Shown: in pieces, positions 55,632-63,964 of the stretch
Numbering within the stretch: the first letter of the stretch is position 1
How the letters are laid out: the number at the start of each line of letters is the position of its first letter
From: Luteimonas sp.
GTDB taxonomy: Bacteria > Pseudomonadota > Gammaproteobacteria > Xanthomonadales > Xanthomonadaceae
Direction of reading: 5' to 3'
NCBI GenBank assembly: GCA_024707405.1
Contig: JANPZU010000002.1
Coordinates: 1-64,000, forward strand
Length of the DNA stretch: 64,000 nucleotides
The notes under the pieces: generated by a model
What the model was told of the DNA's origin: nothing
The model's input: only the letters and a program-made list of their open reading frames with translations
Databases searched by the model: none
Made by a program: the position numbers and the translations under genes

Positions 55632-57134
55632 ATGCGATGCACAGAATCCCGGGCATCTCGCCGCATCCCGCACGCTGCCGCCATGACCTTCGCCGTCGCT
55701 GCGGCGTTGGTTGCGATGTGTCGAGAAGCCCCTGCAGGCGAGGTCTGCGAAACCGCGCCTGGTATGTCTTTCCCGGCTGCAGCCGCTGGAGAAAACACGT
55801 ACGCCTGCGGCCCCGCCGCGACCGCCATCGGCGCCGGCAGCCTGGCGTTGGGTGGATGGTACGACGCCGATGGCGATGGCGAGGTGACGCTGGATGTGGA
55901 TACGGACGGTGATGGTGTCGCAGACGCCAGCAGTGAAGCCGCCCTTGCAATCGGCCGTGCCGCCATTGCCGTTGGCGCCGGCGTGGCGGCGACGGGTGAT
56001 TACAGCGCCGCGGTCGGCATCTATTCCTTCGCGGAGGGTAGCGACAGCAGCGCTTTCGGCAACTCGAACATCGCCACGGGCAGCTACAGCAGCGCCTTCG
56101 GCGCGGTCAACCGGGCCCTGGCCGACAACAGCGCGGCCTTTGGCCACGGCAACTCTGCAGTCGGTGTTGCCAGTAGTGCCTTTGGCGTTGGCAACGTGGC
56201 CGAGGGCGAGTCGAGCAGTGCGATCGGCTCCGACAACTACGTAGCCGGCCTGTATTCCATCGCGGTGGGAAGCGTGAACTCGACCATCGGCATGGCGAGT
56301 TCGGCCGTCGGCGTGGGTGGCACGGTCATCGGCACCGCCAGCAATGCTTTCGGATACAGCAACGAGACGTTCGGCAACTACAGCAGCAGCTTCGGCAGTG
56401 GCAGCCTGATCGAGGGCGGCTTCCTCGGTTACGACGATGAAGGCAATCCCATCGTGGACGGTACCGATCACGCGATCGCCATCGGTGCCGGCGATTACGG
56501 CAGCACCGTAGTAGGCGCCGGTGCACATGGTGCCATCGCCATCGGGCAGGACGTCTCGGTGGCCAGCGGCGCGGAAGGCGCGGTCGCGATCGGTCGCGGT
56601 GCACAGGCCGATGTTGCCGGATCTGTCGCGCTGGGTGCTGGTTCGGTGGCGTCGCGCGAGAGTACTGTATCGGTCGGGGCGGAAGGCGCCGAACGCCAGA
56701 TCACCAATGTCGCCGCGGGCACCGAGGCGACCGATGCGGTCAATGTCGCGCAAATGCAGGACACCTTGTCGACCGCCAATGCCTATGCCGACGCCTTGTT
56801 CTCCAGCCTGGCGGGCTTCGATCCCGCTGCCCTGGAGGGACGGTTCGCCGAGATTGATGACAGCTTCGAGGCAATCGACAGGCGGATCGCGGCACAGGAT
56901 CGTCGCATCGATCGCATGGGCGCGGTCAGTGGTGCCTTCTCTGGCATGGCGATCAATACCGCTGGTCTGGGCGGAAGCAATCGCATTGGCATCGGGGTTG
57001 GCGCACAGGGCGGCGAACAGGCACTCGCCGTCGGCTACCAGCGTGTAATCGGCACGCGCGCGAGCGTGTCCTTGGGGGCGGCTGTCAGCGGTGGCGAGAC
57101 GACCTTTTCAGGTGGCGTAGGCTTCAGTTGGTGA
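55632..57134 (+). CDS. YadA-like trimeric autotransporter adhesin
   Basis: A 500-residue surface protein. A signal peptide (MTFAVAAALVAMCREAPAG) precedes a head of many 14-residue YadA repeats (AIGAGSLALG, SAAVGIYSFAEGS, SSAFGNSNIATGS, AIAIGAGDYGS), broken at about residues 76-97 by an acidic insert (DADGDGEVTLDVDTDGDGVA) with two Asp-rich calcium-loop-like motifs. The neck (ERQITNVAAGTEATDAVNVA) is followed by a very short coiled-coil stalk (DDSFEAIDRRIAAQDRRIDR) and the YadA membrane anchor (AVSGAFSGMAI to GGVGFSW). It follows the sigma/kinase pair by 85 bases on the same strand, a possible target or operon partner. The ligand is unknown. Confidence 0.92.
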   Translation: MRCTESRASRRIPHAAAMTFAVAAALVAMCREAPAGEVCETAPGMSFPAAAAGENTYACGPAATAIGAGSLALGGWYDADGDGEVTLDVDTDGDGVADASSEAALAIGRAAIAVGAGVAATGDYSAAVGIYSFAEGSDSSAFGNSNIATGSYSSAFGAVNRALADNSAAFGHGNSAVGVASSAFGVGNVAEGESSSAIGSDNYVAGLYSIAVGSVNSTIGMASSAVGVGGTVIGTASNAFGYSNETFGNYSSSFGSGSLIEGGFLGYDDEGNPIVDGTDHAIAIGAGDYGSTVVGAGAHGAIAIGQDVSVASGAEGAVAIGRGAQADVAGSVALGAGSVASRESTVSVGAEGAERQITNVAAGTEATDAVNVAQMQDTLSTANAYADALFSSLAGFDPAALEGRFAEIDDSFEAIDRRIAAQDRRIDRMGAVSGAFSGMAINTAGLGGSNRIGIGVGAQGGEQALAVGYQRVIGTRASVSLGAAVSGGETTFSGGVGFSW

Positions 57135-57173
57135 CTTCGAACCGATGGCCTTCCCCTAGGCTGTCCGATGGGC

Positions 57174-57206
57174 AACGGGGCCGGTGCGTAGCCGGCCCCG
57201 TTGTCG
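57174..57206 (+). terminator. Rho-independent terminator after the autotransporter gene
   Basis: AACGGGGCCGG and CCGGCCCCGTT form a perfect 11-bp stem around TGCGTAG, followed by GTCGTT. It lies 40 bases after the stop codon and before the convergent DUF3293 gene, for which it may also serve. Confidence 0.75.
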
Positions 57207-57235
57207 TTCCGGCCATCGTCGGATGCGGCGCATGA

Positions 57236-57715
57236 TCAGCGGAGCCAGACGACGTTTTCGTCCTCACCGATTGTTGCGGGACGGGCGGCATCCATCCGCA
57301 GGCGTACGGGATCGCCCGGACGCCACCACAGCGTGCCGAGTTGGCCATAGCGGCGGGCAAGGACGTTGAAATCGTCCGACGACATTCCGAACACGAGCCA
57401 ACTCGGTTCGCGCCAGGTACGGTTGGGTGCGGACGCGAATGCGGCCAGGAACACCACGCCGGCATCGGCCAGTTCTTGCTGCAGCTTCTCGTCTTCCCGA
57501 CGGTTGATGCGTTCTTCGCGTTCGATCGAATGCGGGTTCCATGCCGACAGCATCCCGAACGAGGTCGCTTCGGGGTAGGCGAGTTCGAGGCCGGGCGTGG
57601 GCAAGCCGATCATCACGTCGTGCCAATGCCCGCCGCGCTCCCATTTGTAGTCGGCGGTCAGGTAGGCGCGCATCAATTCGGCGACGCGGCTGTCGCTGTC
57701 GGCAGGGGAAGGCAT
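57236..57715 (-). CDS. DUF3293 family protein
   Basis: A 159-residue soluble protein without signal peptide or membrane segment. Visible blocks are LMRAYLTADYKWERGG, FGMLSAWNPHSIEREERINR, LQQELADAGVVFLAAFASAP and ARRYGQLGTLWWRPGDPVRL. The AWNPHS segment with the YGQ..LWW..G tail is what I recall for DUF3293. No function is known. It is divergent from the aminotransferase gene (74 bases) and convergent with the adhesin gene. Confidence 0.8.
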   Translation of the reverse strand: MPSPADSDSRVAELMRAYLTADYKWERGGHWHDVMIGLPTPGLELAYPEATSFGMLSAWNPHSIEREERINRREDEKLQQELADAGVVFLAAFASAPNRTWREPSWLVFGMSSDDFNVLARRYGQLGTLWWRPGDPVRLRMDAARPATIGEDENVVWLR

Positions 57716-57789
57716 CGGGATGGTTTAACCCATCCTGCGCTGAACGTAAACTGCTGCGTGGTGAAACTGCCAAGACGGATACGGAAACG

Positions 57790-58935
57790 ATGCCTGGAAC
57801 CAAACTGCCCAAGGTCGGCACCACGATCTTCACCGTGATGTCGCAACTCGCCGCCGAGCACGGCGCGGTCAACCTCGGGCAGGGATTCCCCGACTTTTCC
57901 GTACCCGGGCGTCTGGTCGACGAACTCGACAAGGCGATGCGTCACGGCCACAACCAATACGCGCCGATGACCGGTGTTCCCGCGCTGCGCAATGCGATTG
58001 CCGCCAAGACCGAACGCGTCTACGGCCATCGCCCCGATACCGATGCCGAAGTCACCGTGACCAGTGGTGCTACCGAAGCTTTGTTCAATGCGATCCATGC
58101 GGTCGTGCGTGCGGGCGAGGAAGTCGTGGTGCTCGATCCTTGCTACGACAGTTACGAGCCAGCCATCGACCTGGCGGGTGCGAAAGCCGTGCACGTGCCG
58201 CTCGATCCGCAGACCTTCGCGCCGGACTGGCAAAAGGTGCGCGCTGCGATCACGCCGAGGACGCGGTTGTTGATGATCAACAGCCCGCACAACCCGTCGG
58301 GTGCGATGCTGTCCGCCGCGGACATGGCGGAAGTTGCCGCGATCGTGCGCGAGTACGGCATCTATCTCATTTCGGACGAGGTGTACGAGCACATCGTGTT
58401 CGACGGCGCGCGCCACGAATCGGTGCTGCGCTACCCGGAACTGCGTGAACGCGCCTTCGTGGTCTCGAGCTTCGGCAAGACCTACCACTGCACCGGTTGG
58501 AAGATCGGCTACTGCATCGCGCCGCCGGCGTTGAGCGCCGAGTTCCGCAAGGTGCACCAGTACAACGTGTTCTGCACCTTCGCGCCGGCGCAGCATGCAT
58601 TCGCCGCGATGCTGGACGCCGAGCCGGAGCACTACGAGCAGCTTGGTGCGTTCTACGAAGCCAAGCGTGACCGTTTCCGCGAGCAACTGGCCGGCACGCG
58701 GCTGAAGCCGTTGCCGGTGCCGGGCGGCTATTTCCAGCTGGTCGATTACTCGTCGATCAGCGATCTTGGCGATGCCGAGTTCTGCAGGTGGCTGACCATC
58801 GAGAAGGGCGTGGCGGCAATCCCGCTGTCGCCGTTCTACGAAACGCCGCCGGAAGGGCAGCGACTGGCGCGGTTGTGCTTCGCCAAGAACGAGGCCACGC
58901 TGGACGCGGCGATCGAACGACTGAAGGCGCTGTGA
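57790..58935 (+). CDS. PLP-dependent aminotransferase, methionine/glutamine transaminase type (YbdL-like)
   Basis: A 381-residue class I aminotransferase from MPGTKLPKVGTTIFTVMSQL. It shows GAVNLGQGFPDFSVPG, the substrate-binding NPHNPSG-type segment (NSPHNPSGAML), SDEVYEHIVFDG and the PLP lysine Lys230 in SSFGKTYHCTGWK. This motif set matches YbdL and kynurenine/glutamine transaminase K, which aminate 2-keto-4-methylthiobutyrate to methionine with glutamine as donor. The omega-amidase gene starts one base after this one stops, which is the known partner step. That makes methionine salvage the likely job; other aromatic or kynurenine substrates are possible. Confidence 0.9.
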   Translation: MPGTKLPKVGTTIFTVMSQLAAEHGAVNLGQGFPDFSVPGRLVDELDKAMRHGHNQYAPMTGVPALRNAIAAKTERVYGHRPDTDAEVTVTSGATEALFNAIHAVVRAGEEVVVLDPCYDSYEPAIDLAGAKAVHVPLDPQTFAPDWQKVRAAITPRTRLLMINSPHNPSGAMLSAADMAEVAAIVREYGIYLISDEVYEHIVFDGARHESVLRYPELRERAFVVSSFGKTYHCTGWKIGYCIAPPALSAEFRKVHQYNVFCTFAPAQHAFAAMLDAEPEHYEQLGAFYEAKRDRFREQLAGTRLKPLPVPGGYFQLVDYSSISDLGDAEFCRWLTIEKGVAAIPLSPFYETPPEGQRLARLCFAKNEATLDAAIERLKAL

Positions 58936-58936
58936 C

Positions 58937-59746
58937 ATGACCGAAGCTGCCGGCAACCTGCGCGTTTCGCTGGTACAGGGCGCCACGCTGTGGCACGACC
59001 CGGCTGGCAACCGCGACTACTACGGCGGGTTGGTCGCGCCGTTGCGCGGCATCACCGATGTCGTGCTGCTGCCGGAAACCTTCACCAGCGGGTTCAGCAA
59101 CGATGCCATCGGCAATGCCGAAGACATGGATGGCCCGACGGTAGCGTGGATCCGCGAGCAGGCGGGCAGGCTGGATGCCGCGGTCTGCGGCAGCGTGCAG
59201 TTGCGCACGCCCGACGGCGTGTTCAACCGCCTGTTGTGGGCGACGCCGGACGGCGATCTGCAGCACTACGACAAGCGCCATCTGTTCCGATATGCCAACG
59301 AACACCAACGTTACGCCGCCGGTCGCGAGCGGCTGACGGTGGAATGGAAGGGTTGGCGAATCTGCCCGCAGGTCTGCTACGACCTGCGCTTCCCGGTGTT
59401 CTCGCGCAACCGTTATGACGTGGAGCGTCCCGGCGCGCTCGACTACGACCTGCTGTTGTACGTGGCCAACTGGCCGTCGGCGCGCGCGTATCCGTGGAAG
59501 ACGCTGCTGCGTGCGCGCGCCATAGAAAACCTGTGCTACGTCGCCGGCCTCAATCGCGTCGGCACCGATGGCAACGGTATCCATTATTCGGGCGACAGCG
59601 CGGTGATCGATTTCCTGGGCCATCCGGTCAGCGAATGCACCGACGAGGAAGTCGTCGCCACGACGACGCTGCTGGCCGAGGAACTGGCCGCGCATCGCAA
59701 GCGGTTCCCGGCGATGCTCGATGGAGATGCCTTCACCCTGGCCTAG
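58937..59746 (+). CDS. Omega-amidase of the nitrilase family (YafV-like)
   Basis: A 269-residue hydrolase with the nitrilase triad Glu47 (LLPETFTSGF), Lys113 (HYDKRHLFRY) and Cys147 (CPQVCYDLRFP). YafV/Nit2-type enzymes hydrolyse alpha-ketoglutaramate to ketoglutarate, removing the product of glutamine transamination and so driving the partner aminotransferase. The stop codon shares the palindrome CTAG with the stop codon of the convergent FAD oxidoreductase gene. Confidence 0.92.
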   Translation: MTEAAGNLRVSLVQGATLWHDPAGNRDYYGGLVAPLRGITDVVLLPETFTSGFSNDAIGNAEDMDGPTVAWIREQAGRLDAAVCGSVQLRTPDGVFNRLLWATPDGDLQHYDKRHLFRYANEHQRYAAGRERLTVEWKGWRICPQVCYDLRFPVFSRNRYDVERPGALDYDLLLYVANWPSARAYPWKTLLRARAIENLCYVAGLNRVGTDGNGIHYSGDSAVIDFLGHPVSECTDEEVVATTTLLAEELAAHRKRFPAMLDGDAFTLA

Positions 59747-60834
59747 CTTGCAGGGCCGCGCGCGCTGCGGTGGAAATAGATTTCCTCGGCCAGCCACCGC
59801 AATGGCGGCGTGCCGATGAGCAGGTCGAACGGCCAGTCCATTTGCCAGCGATCGAAGGCGTTGCGCAGCAGGCGCTTGAAGCGATAGCGCGGCGCGATGC
59901 GTTCGGCCAGCATGTCCGGCGACGATCCGCTGCGTAGCAGGTGGTCGGCGATGGCATGGCCCACGGCGTCGCCATGTTTCCATGCCGAATGGATGCCGCC
60001 CGCGGTGAGCGGCGAGACGATGCCGGCGGCATCGCCGGTCAGGATCAGCCCGGGGATCGACAAGGGCAAGACCGGGCCGCCGCACGGAATCAGTCCTGCG
60101 CGTATGGCATCGGGCGGACGCTCGGGATCGATGCCGAGCGTGCCTTGTGCGTGCAGCCGGAGTCCGTCGATATCGGGCACGCCACGACGGTCGTCGCGAT
60201 GGCGGAACGCGAGGCCGAACTGCACGCCGGCCGGGTTCTGTGCGGCCCAGCCGATGTATCCGGGCGCGAAGCGCTTGCTGATGAAGCAGTGCAGGGCATC
60301 GGGTTCGCGCAGCGTGGCATCGTGGAATTCGTATTCGATGCCGTAGAGGAAGTCGCGCACATGCGGCAGGCCCGCGCGCAATGCGACGCGCGATTTCGCA
60401 CCATCGGCCCCGACCAGCCAGCGCGTGCTGCCGAGCCCTTCGACATGCCAGCCGCCGTCGACGCGTCGTGCATCGGTGAACGACTGCATCAGTCGCAGTT
60501 CGACGCCGCAGGCCACCAGTTCGTCGGCCAGCCAGCGCATCAGGTTGGGCGTGTCGGTGGTGAGGAAGTGGTAGCCGGGCGACGACAACCGCGTGCTGCG
60601 CAGGTTGGGTGCATACAGTCGCACGTTGCCGATGCGATGGATCAGGTGATCGGGAATGGTGGCAAGCAGGCCGGTTTCGGTCGCTTCCCGCACCAGGATG
60701 CCGGTGGTGTGCAGCTTGATGCCGGGATCGCGCTTGCGTTCCAGCACGCACACGCGCAAGCCGGCATGTCGTGTCGCCATCGCGCAGGCCACGCCCGCGA
60801 AACTCGCACCCACCACCACGACATCCCATTGCAT
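59743..60834 (-). CDS. FAD-dependent oxidoreductase, geranylgeranyl reductase-like
   Basis: A 363-residue flavoprotein. The FAD dinucleotide fold is at the start (MQWDVVVVGASFAGVACAMA); a second binding motif is LILTGDAAGIVSPLTAGGIH near residue 270. LVGADGAKSRVALRAGL is the usual middle motif of the UbiH/geranylgeranyl reductase superfamily. No membrane helix is apparent, and the C-terminus is a helical domain (RFKRLLRNAFDRWQMDW). Substrate is not identifiable; candidates are prenyl or aromatic lipids. It overlaps the omega-amidase stop codon tail-to-tail by four bases. Confidence 0.85.
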   Translation of the reverse strand: MQWDVVVVGASFAGVACAMATRHAGLRVCVLERKRDPGIKLHTTGILVREATETGLLATIPDHLIHRIGNVRLYAPNLRSTRLSSPGYHFLTTDTPNLMRWLADELVACGVELRLMQSFTDARRVDGGWHVEGLGSTRWLVGADGAKSRVALRAGLPHVRDFLYGIEYEFHDATLREPDALHCFISKRFAPGYIGWAAQNPAGVQFGLAFRHRDDRRGVPDIDGLRLHAQGTLGIDPERPPDAIRAGLIPCGGPVLPLSIPGLILTGDAAGIVSPLTAGGIHSAWKHGDAVGHAIADHLLRSGSSPDMLAERIAPRYRFKRLLRNAFDRWQMDWPFDLLIGTPPLRWLAEEIYFHRSARGPAS

Positions 60835-60941
60835 CCTGCGGCTTCCATTTGATGGATGTGCGCAGGATGGCTTTCCGGCGTCGCGTGGCGATGTGGCGAC
60901 GGTGAAGCGGGAGTGAAGCCGTCAGCGAAGCGTGCCTGTGT

Positions 60942-61391
60942 TCAGTTGCCCGGAGACGGCAGGATCTGGTTCATCGACTGGCACAACGCGACGGTCTTGC
61001 CTGCGGGATTTCGAGCTTCGCCATGCAGGTGCAGCACGTTGCGCGTGCGCTCGACGAGGCGTGCCTCGCAAACGATGAATGCGTCCGCCGCGCTTGCCGG
61101 ACGCAGGTATTGCGTGTTCAGCGACGTGGTGACGCTGGGCGGTGCGATCAGGTAGGAGAACGGACCGAGCGTGTTGTCGAGCGCAGCGACGATGAAGCCG
61201 CCCTGCATGTGGCCCATCGGATTGCGATAGCGCGGCAGCACGGGGAAACGCATCACCAGGCGCCGGCCTTCCTCGTATTCGAGGAATTCGCCTGCCATGT
61301 CGACGAGGCAGGGTGGAGGGATCAAGGCCTTGACGGCCTCCGGCGCCTGCGCGCGGATCAATGCGTTGATGTCGTCGCCGGTCAGTGCCAT
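60942..61391 (-). CDS. PaaI-family hotdog thioesterase
   Basis: A 149-residue acyl-CoA thioesterase-like protein with the hotdog fold: FPVLPRYRNPMGHMQGGFIV (helix-entry motif N-P-x-G-x-x-x-G-G), ALDNTLGPFSYL and VTTSLNTQYLRPASAADAFI, then ARLVERTRNVLHLHGEARNP. The Asn and Gly in NPMGHMQGG match PaaI catalytic-site patterns. It stands alone, 107 bases after the FAD gene start, with no clear pathway partner. Confidence 0.88.
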   Translation of the reverse strand: MALTGDDINALIRAQAPEAVKALIPPPCLVDMAGEFLEYEEGRRLVMRFPVLPRYRNPMGHMQGGFIVAALDNTLGPFSYLIAPPSVTTSLNTQYLRPASAADAFIVCEARLVERTRNVLHLHGEARNPAGKTVALCQSMNQILPSPGN

Positions 61392-61482
61392 GGCGTTCTC
61401 CGATGCGGGGCGCGCCAGTCTATGGCCTGTGGTGGTTCACACGAACGCGTGCAATGCAGGTATGCGTGGTTCCCGACAAGAC

Positions 61483-61505
61483 GAAGGGCGCCATCGGCGC
61501 CCTTC
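61483..61505 (-). terminator. Terminator of rluB (minus strand)
   Basis: GAAGGGCGCC and GGCGCCCTTC form a perfect 10-bp stem with loop ATC. On the minus strand it is followed by GTCTTGTC, a modest T-run, 26 bases beyond the rluB stop. Confidence 0.65.
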
Positions 61506-61531
61506 GGGTGCAACTTGAGTCGGCGATCGGA

Positions 61532-63109
61532 TCAGCGATTGCCGCCCGGGCGACCGCCACCGCCACCGCCACCACGCGGGCCTCGATTGCCACCGCCGGG
61601 ACGCGGGCCGCGCGGGCCGTTGTTGCCACCGGGCCGATTGCCACCCGGGCGATTCCCGCCGGGCCGATTGCCAGCGGGACGCGGGCTGCGTGGACGATCG
61701 CCGTAGGGATTGAAACCACCGCCGTGGGCATGGTCGGACGGGAAGCTCGGCGCACTGTCCGGATGGCCGTAGGGACGGGCATTCTGGTTGCGCTGGCCAC
61801 CGCCGCCGGCACTGCGCTGGGGGCCTTGCCCCTGTCCTTGACCCTGCCCGGGACGCTTGTTCTTGTTGTACGGCTTCTTCGGGCCGCGGCCGTCGGCATT
61901 GCGATGCCCCGACGGATCGGTTTCGACGCCATCGGGCACGTACCAGGTGCGGAACGCGGCCGGGTTGCCATCGGGCAAAGGCTTTGGCCCCTTCTGCGCA
62001 CGCTGCTTGAACGGCTTTTGCGACTGCTTCGCGGCCTGTTCGCCACTGACGGTCAGTCCAGCGGAAGGTTTGCGGTTGCCGCGACGGCCTCGATCCTCGC
62101 GCACGTGGTCGAAACGACGCAGTTCGCGGCCTTCATCGGCGGTGTTGTGGCCATTGACGTAGCCCTGCGGACGGCGATCGCCGCCCACGTGCACGGTCGC
62201 CTTCGTTGCCTTGCGCTGGCCGATGACCGGTTGCAGCGTCAATGCCGGCGGCGGGCCTTCTTCCAGCTTGAGTTCCTTGCGCAGCGCCTCGACCTGGGTC
62301 GCGGGCAGTTCCTGCGATTGGCCGCGCAACAGCGGCTGCGGCAGGGTCACGTTGCCGTAGCGCACGCGCTTGAGGCGGCTGACCTGGCAGCCCTGTGACT
62401 CCCACAGGCGGCGCACTTCGCGGTTGCGGCCTTCCTTGAGCAGGACGCGGAACCACTCGTTGCTCACGTTGTCCTGGCCGGGGGTGCCGCCGATGCGCTC
62501 GATGTCGTCGAACTTCGCCGGGCCGTCGTCCAGCGACACGCCGCGGCGGAGGCGATCGACGATCTTGTCGGAGACCGTCTCCTCGCCCTCGGGCGCACGC
62601 ACGCGCACCACGTACTCGCGCTCGACCTCGTAGGAGGGATGCATCATCGCGTTGGCGAGTTCGCCATCGGTGGTCAGCAGCAGCAGGCCGGTGGTGTTGA
62701 TGTCGAGGCGGCCAATGGCGATCCAGCGCGCGCCCTTCAACGCGGGTAGTGCCTCGAAGATCGTCGGACGGCCTTCGGGATCCTCGCGCGTGGTCACTTC
62801 GCCTTCGGGCTTGTTGTAGATCAGTACGCGGGCGGGCTCGGTCAGTGCGCTGGCAACGAAGGTCTTGCCGTCGATGTCGATGCGGTCGCCGCCCTTGACC
62901 GACATGCCGGTCTGCGCGGTCTCGCCGTTGACCTTGACCAGGCCGTCGGCGATGCGCTGCTCGAGCGCGCGGCGAGAGCCGAGCCCTGCCTGCGCCAGCA
63001 CCTTGTGCAGGCGTTCTTCCAGCTTCGGCGCTTCGGTGGCTTGCGCGTCGCCGCGCTTGAGCGAAAGTTTGCGATTGCCCTTGTCGGCATCGGGGTGTTG
63101 CTTGGTCAT
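61532..63109 (-). CDS. rluB: 23S rRNA pseudouridine(2605) synthase RluB with long RGG-like tail
   Basis: A 525-residue protein; the first 270 or so residues are a normal RluB/RsuA-type enzyme: S4 domain (ERLHKVLAQAGLGSRRALEQ), linker (YNKPEGEVTTREDPEGRPTI) and the catalytic block ARWIAIGRLDINTTGLLLLT with the catalytic Asp in RLD, then EGRNREVRRLWESQGCQVSR. It modifies U2605 of 23S rRNA. The remaining 250 residues are disordered, basic and Gly/Arg/Asn-rich, ending in GNRPGG repeats and a GGGGGGG run. Such tails bind RNA or promote condensates; role here is inferred. Start overlaps the scpB stop by four bases. Confidence 0.9.
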   Translation of the reverse strand: MTKQHPDADKGNRKLSLKRGDAQATEAPKLEERLHKVLAQAGLGSRRALEQRIADGLVKVNGETAQTGMSVKGGDRIDIDGKTFVASALTEPARVLIYNKPEGEVTTREDPEGRPTIFEALPALKGARWIAIGRLDINTTGLLLLTTDGELANAMMHPSYEVEREYVVRVRAPEGEETVSDKIVDRLRRGVSLDDGPAKFDDIERIGGTPGQDNVSNEWFRVLLKEGRNREVRRLWESQGCQVSRLKRVRYGNVTLPQPLLRGQSQELPATQVEALRKELKLEEGPPPALTLQPVIGQRKATKATVHVGGDRRPQGYVNGHNTADEGRELRRFDHVREDRGRRGNRKPSAGLTVSGEQAAKQSQKPFKQRAQKGPKPLPDGNPAAFRTWYVPDGVETDPSGHRNADGRGPKKPYNKNKRPGQGQGQGQGPQRSAGGGGQRNQNARPYGHPDSAPSFPSDHAHGGGFNPYGDRPRSPRPAGNRPGGNRPGGNRPGGNNGPRGPRPGGGNRGPRGGGGGGGRPGGNR

Positions 63110-63927
63110 GCGTTGCTCCGGGGGCCGTCGCCATCGTCGGCGAGGGCGGTGTCTTCAGTGTCCGTATCGCCGTCGTCCGGCGGGATGGTGGTGTCGTTGC
63201 CGTCGTCTTCGGCCTGCGAATCGGCGGCTTCGGGATCGGCGTCGTCGCTGCCGTCATCATTGGCGGCGAAGTCATTGCGGGCGGGGGCATTGCCAGCGCC
63301 CTCGTCTTCAACCGTGCCCGACTCGTTGTCGCCATCGGGTGAGGCAATGTCGCCGACTGCGCGCGGCGCATCCTCGAATTCGAGTTGCGGTTCGAGTTCG
63401 CCGAAATCCTTCAGCTCCGACAGCGGCGGCAGTTCGTCGAGCCGCTTGAGGCCGAAGTAATCGAGGAACGTCTTGGTGGTGCCCAGCAGTTCCGGACGGC
63501 CCGGGATGTCGCGATGGCCGACGACGCGGATCCACTCGCGTTCTTCCAGTGCCTTGATGATGTTGCTGTTCACCGCCACGCCGCGCACCTGTTCGATCTC
63601 GCCGCGGGTGATCGGCTGGCGGTAGGCGATCAGGGCCAGCGTTTCCAGCGTGGCGCGCGTGTACTTGACCTGGCGTTCCGTCCAGAGGCGTGCGACCCAG
63701 GCGTGCACGTCGGCCTTGACCTGGTAGCGCCAGCCCGAGGCGACCTCGATCAGTTCCACGCCACGGTCGGCGCAGGCGGCCTGCAGTTCACCCAATGCCT
63801 GTTGCACGCTGCCTTCCGGCGCGGGCTCGTCGATCGGGAACAGGCCGTTGAGTTGCACCAGCGTCAGCGGCTGGCTGGCGGCGAGCAGGGCGGCCTCGAC
63901 GATGCGGTTGATGAGTTGTTGATCCAT
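63106..63927 (-). CDS. scpB: Segregation and condensation protein ScpB
   Basis: Winged-helix partner of SMC-ScpA that helps chromosome condensation; 273 residues. Family marks are NRIVEAALLAASQPLTLVQL, ATLETLALIAYRQPITRGEI and GRPELLGTTKTFLDYFGLKR. The last 95 residues are a long acidic tail rich in Asp/Glu/Gly (DDADPEAADSQAEDDGNDTT) that is not part of the fold. It lies between scpA (upstream, edge of the window) and rluB, the common order scpA-scpB-rluB. Confidence 0.94.
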   Translation of the reverse strand: MDQQLINRIVEAALLAASQPLTLVQLNGLFPIDEPAPEGSVQQALGELQAACADRGVELIEVASGWRYQVKADVHAWVARLWTERQVKYTRATLETLALIAYRQPITRGEIEQVRGVAVNSNIIKALEEREWIRVVGHRDIPGRPELLGTTKTFLDYFGLKRLDELPPLSELKDFGELEPQLEFEDAPRAVGDIASPDGDNESGTVEDEGAGNAPARNDFAANDDGSDDADPEAADSQAEDDGNDTTIPPDDGDTDTEDTALADDGDGPRSNA

Positions 63928-63964
63928 CGGTTCCGGTTCTGGTGTCTTGCGGGCGGCCTTGCGG

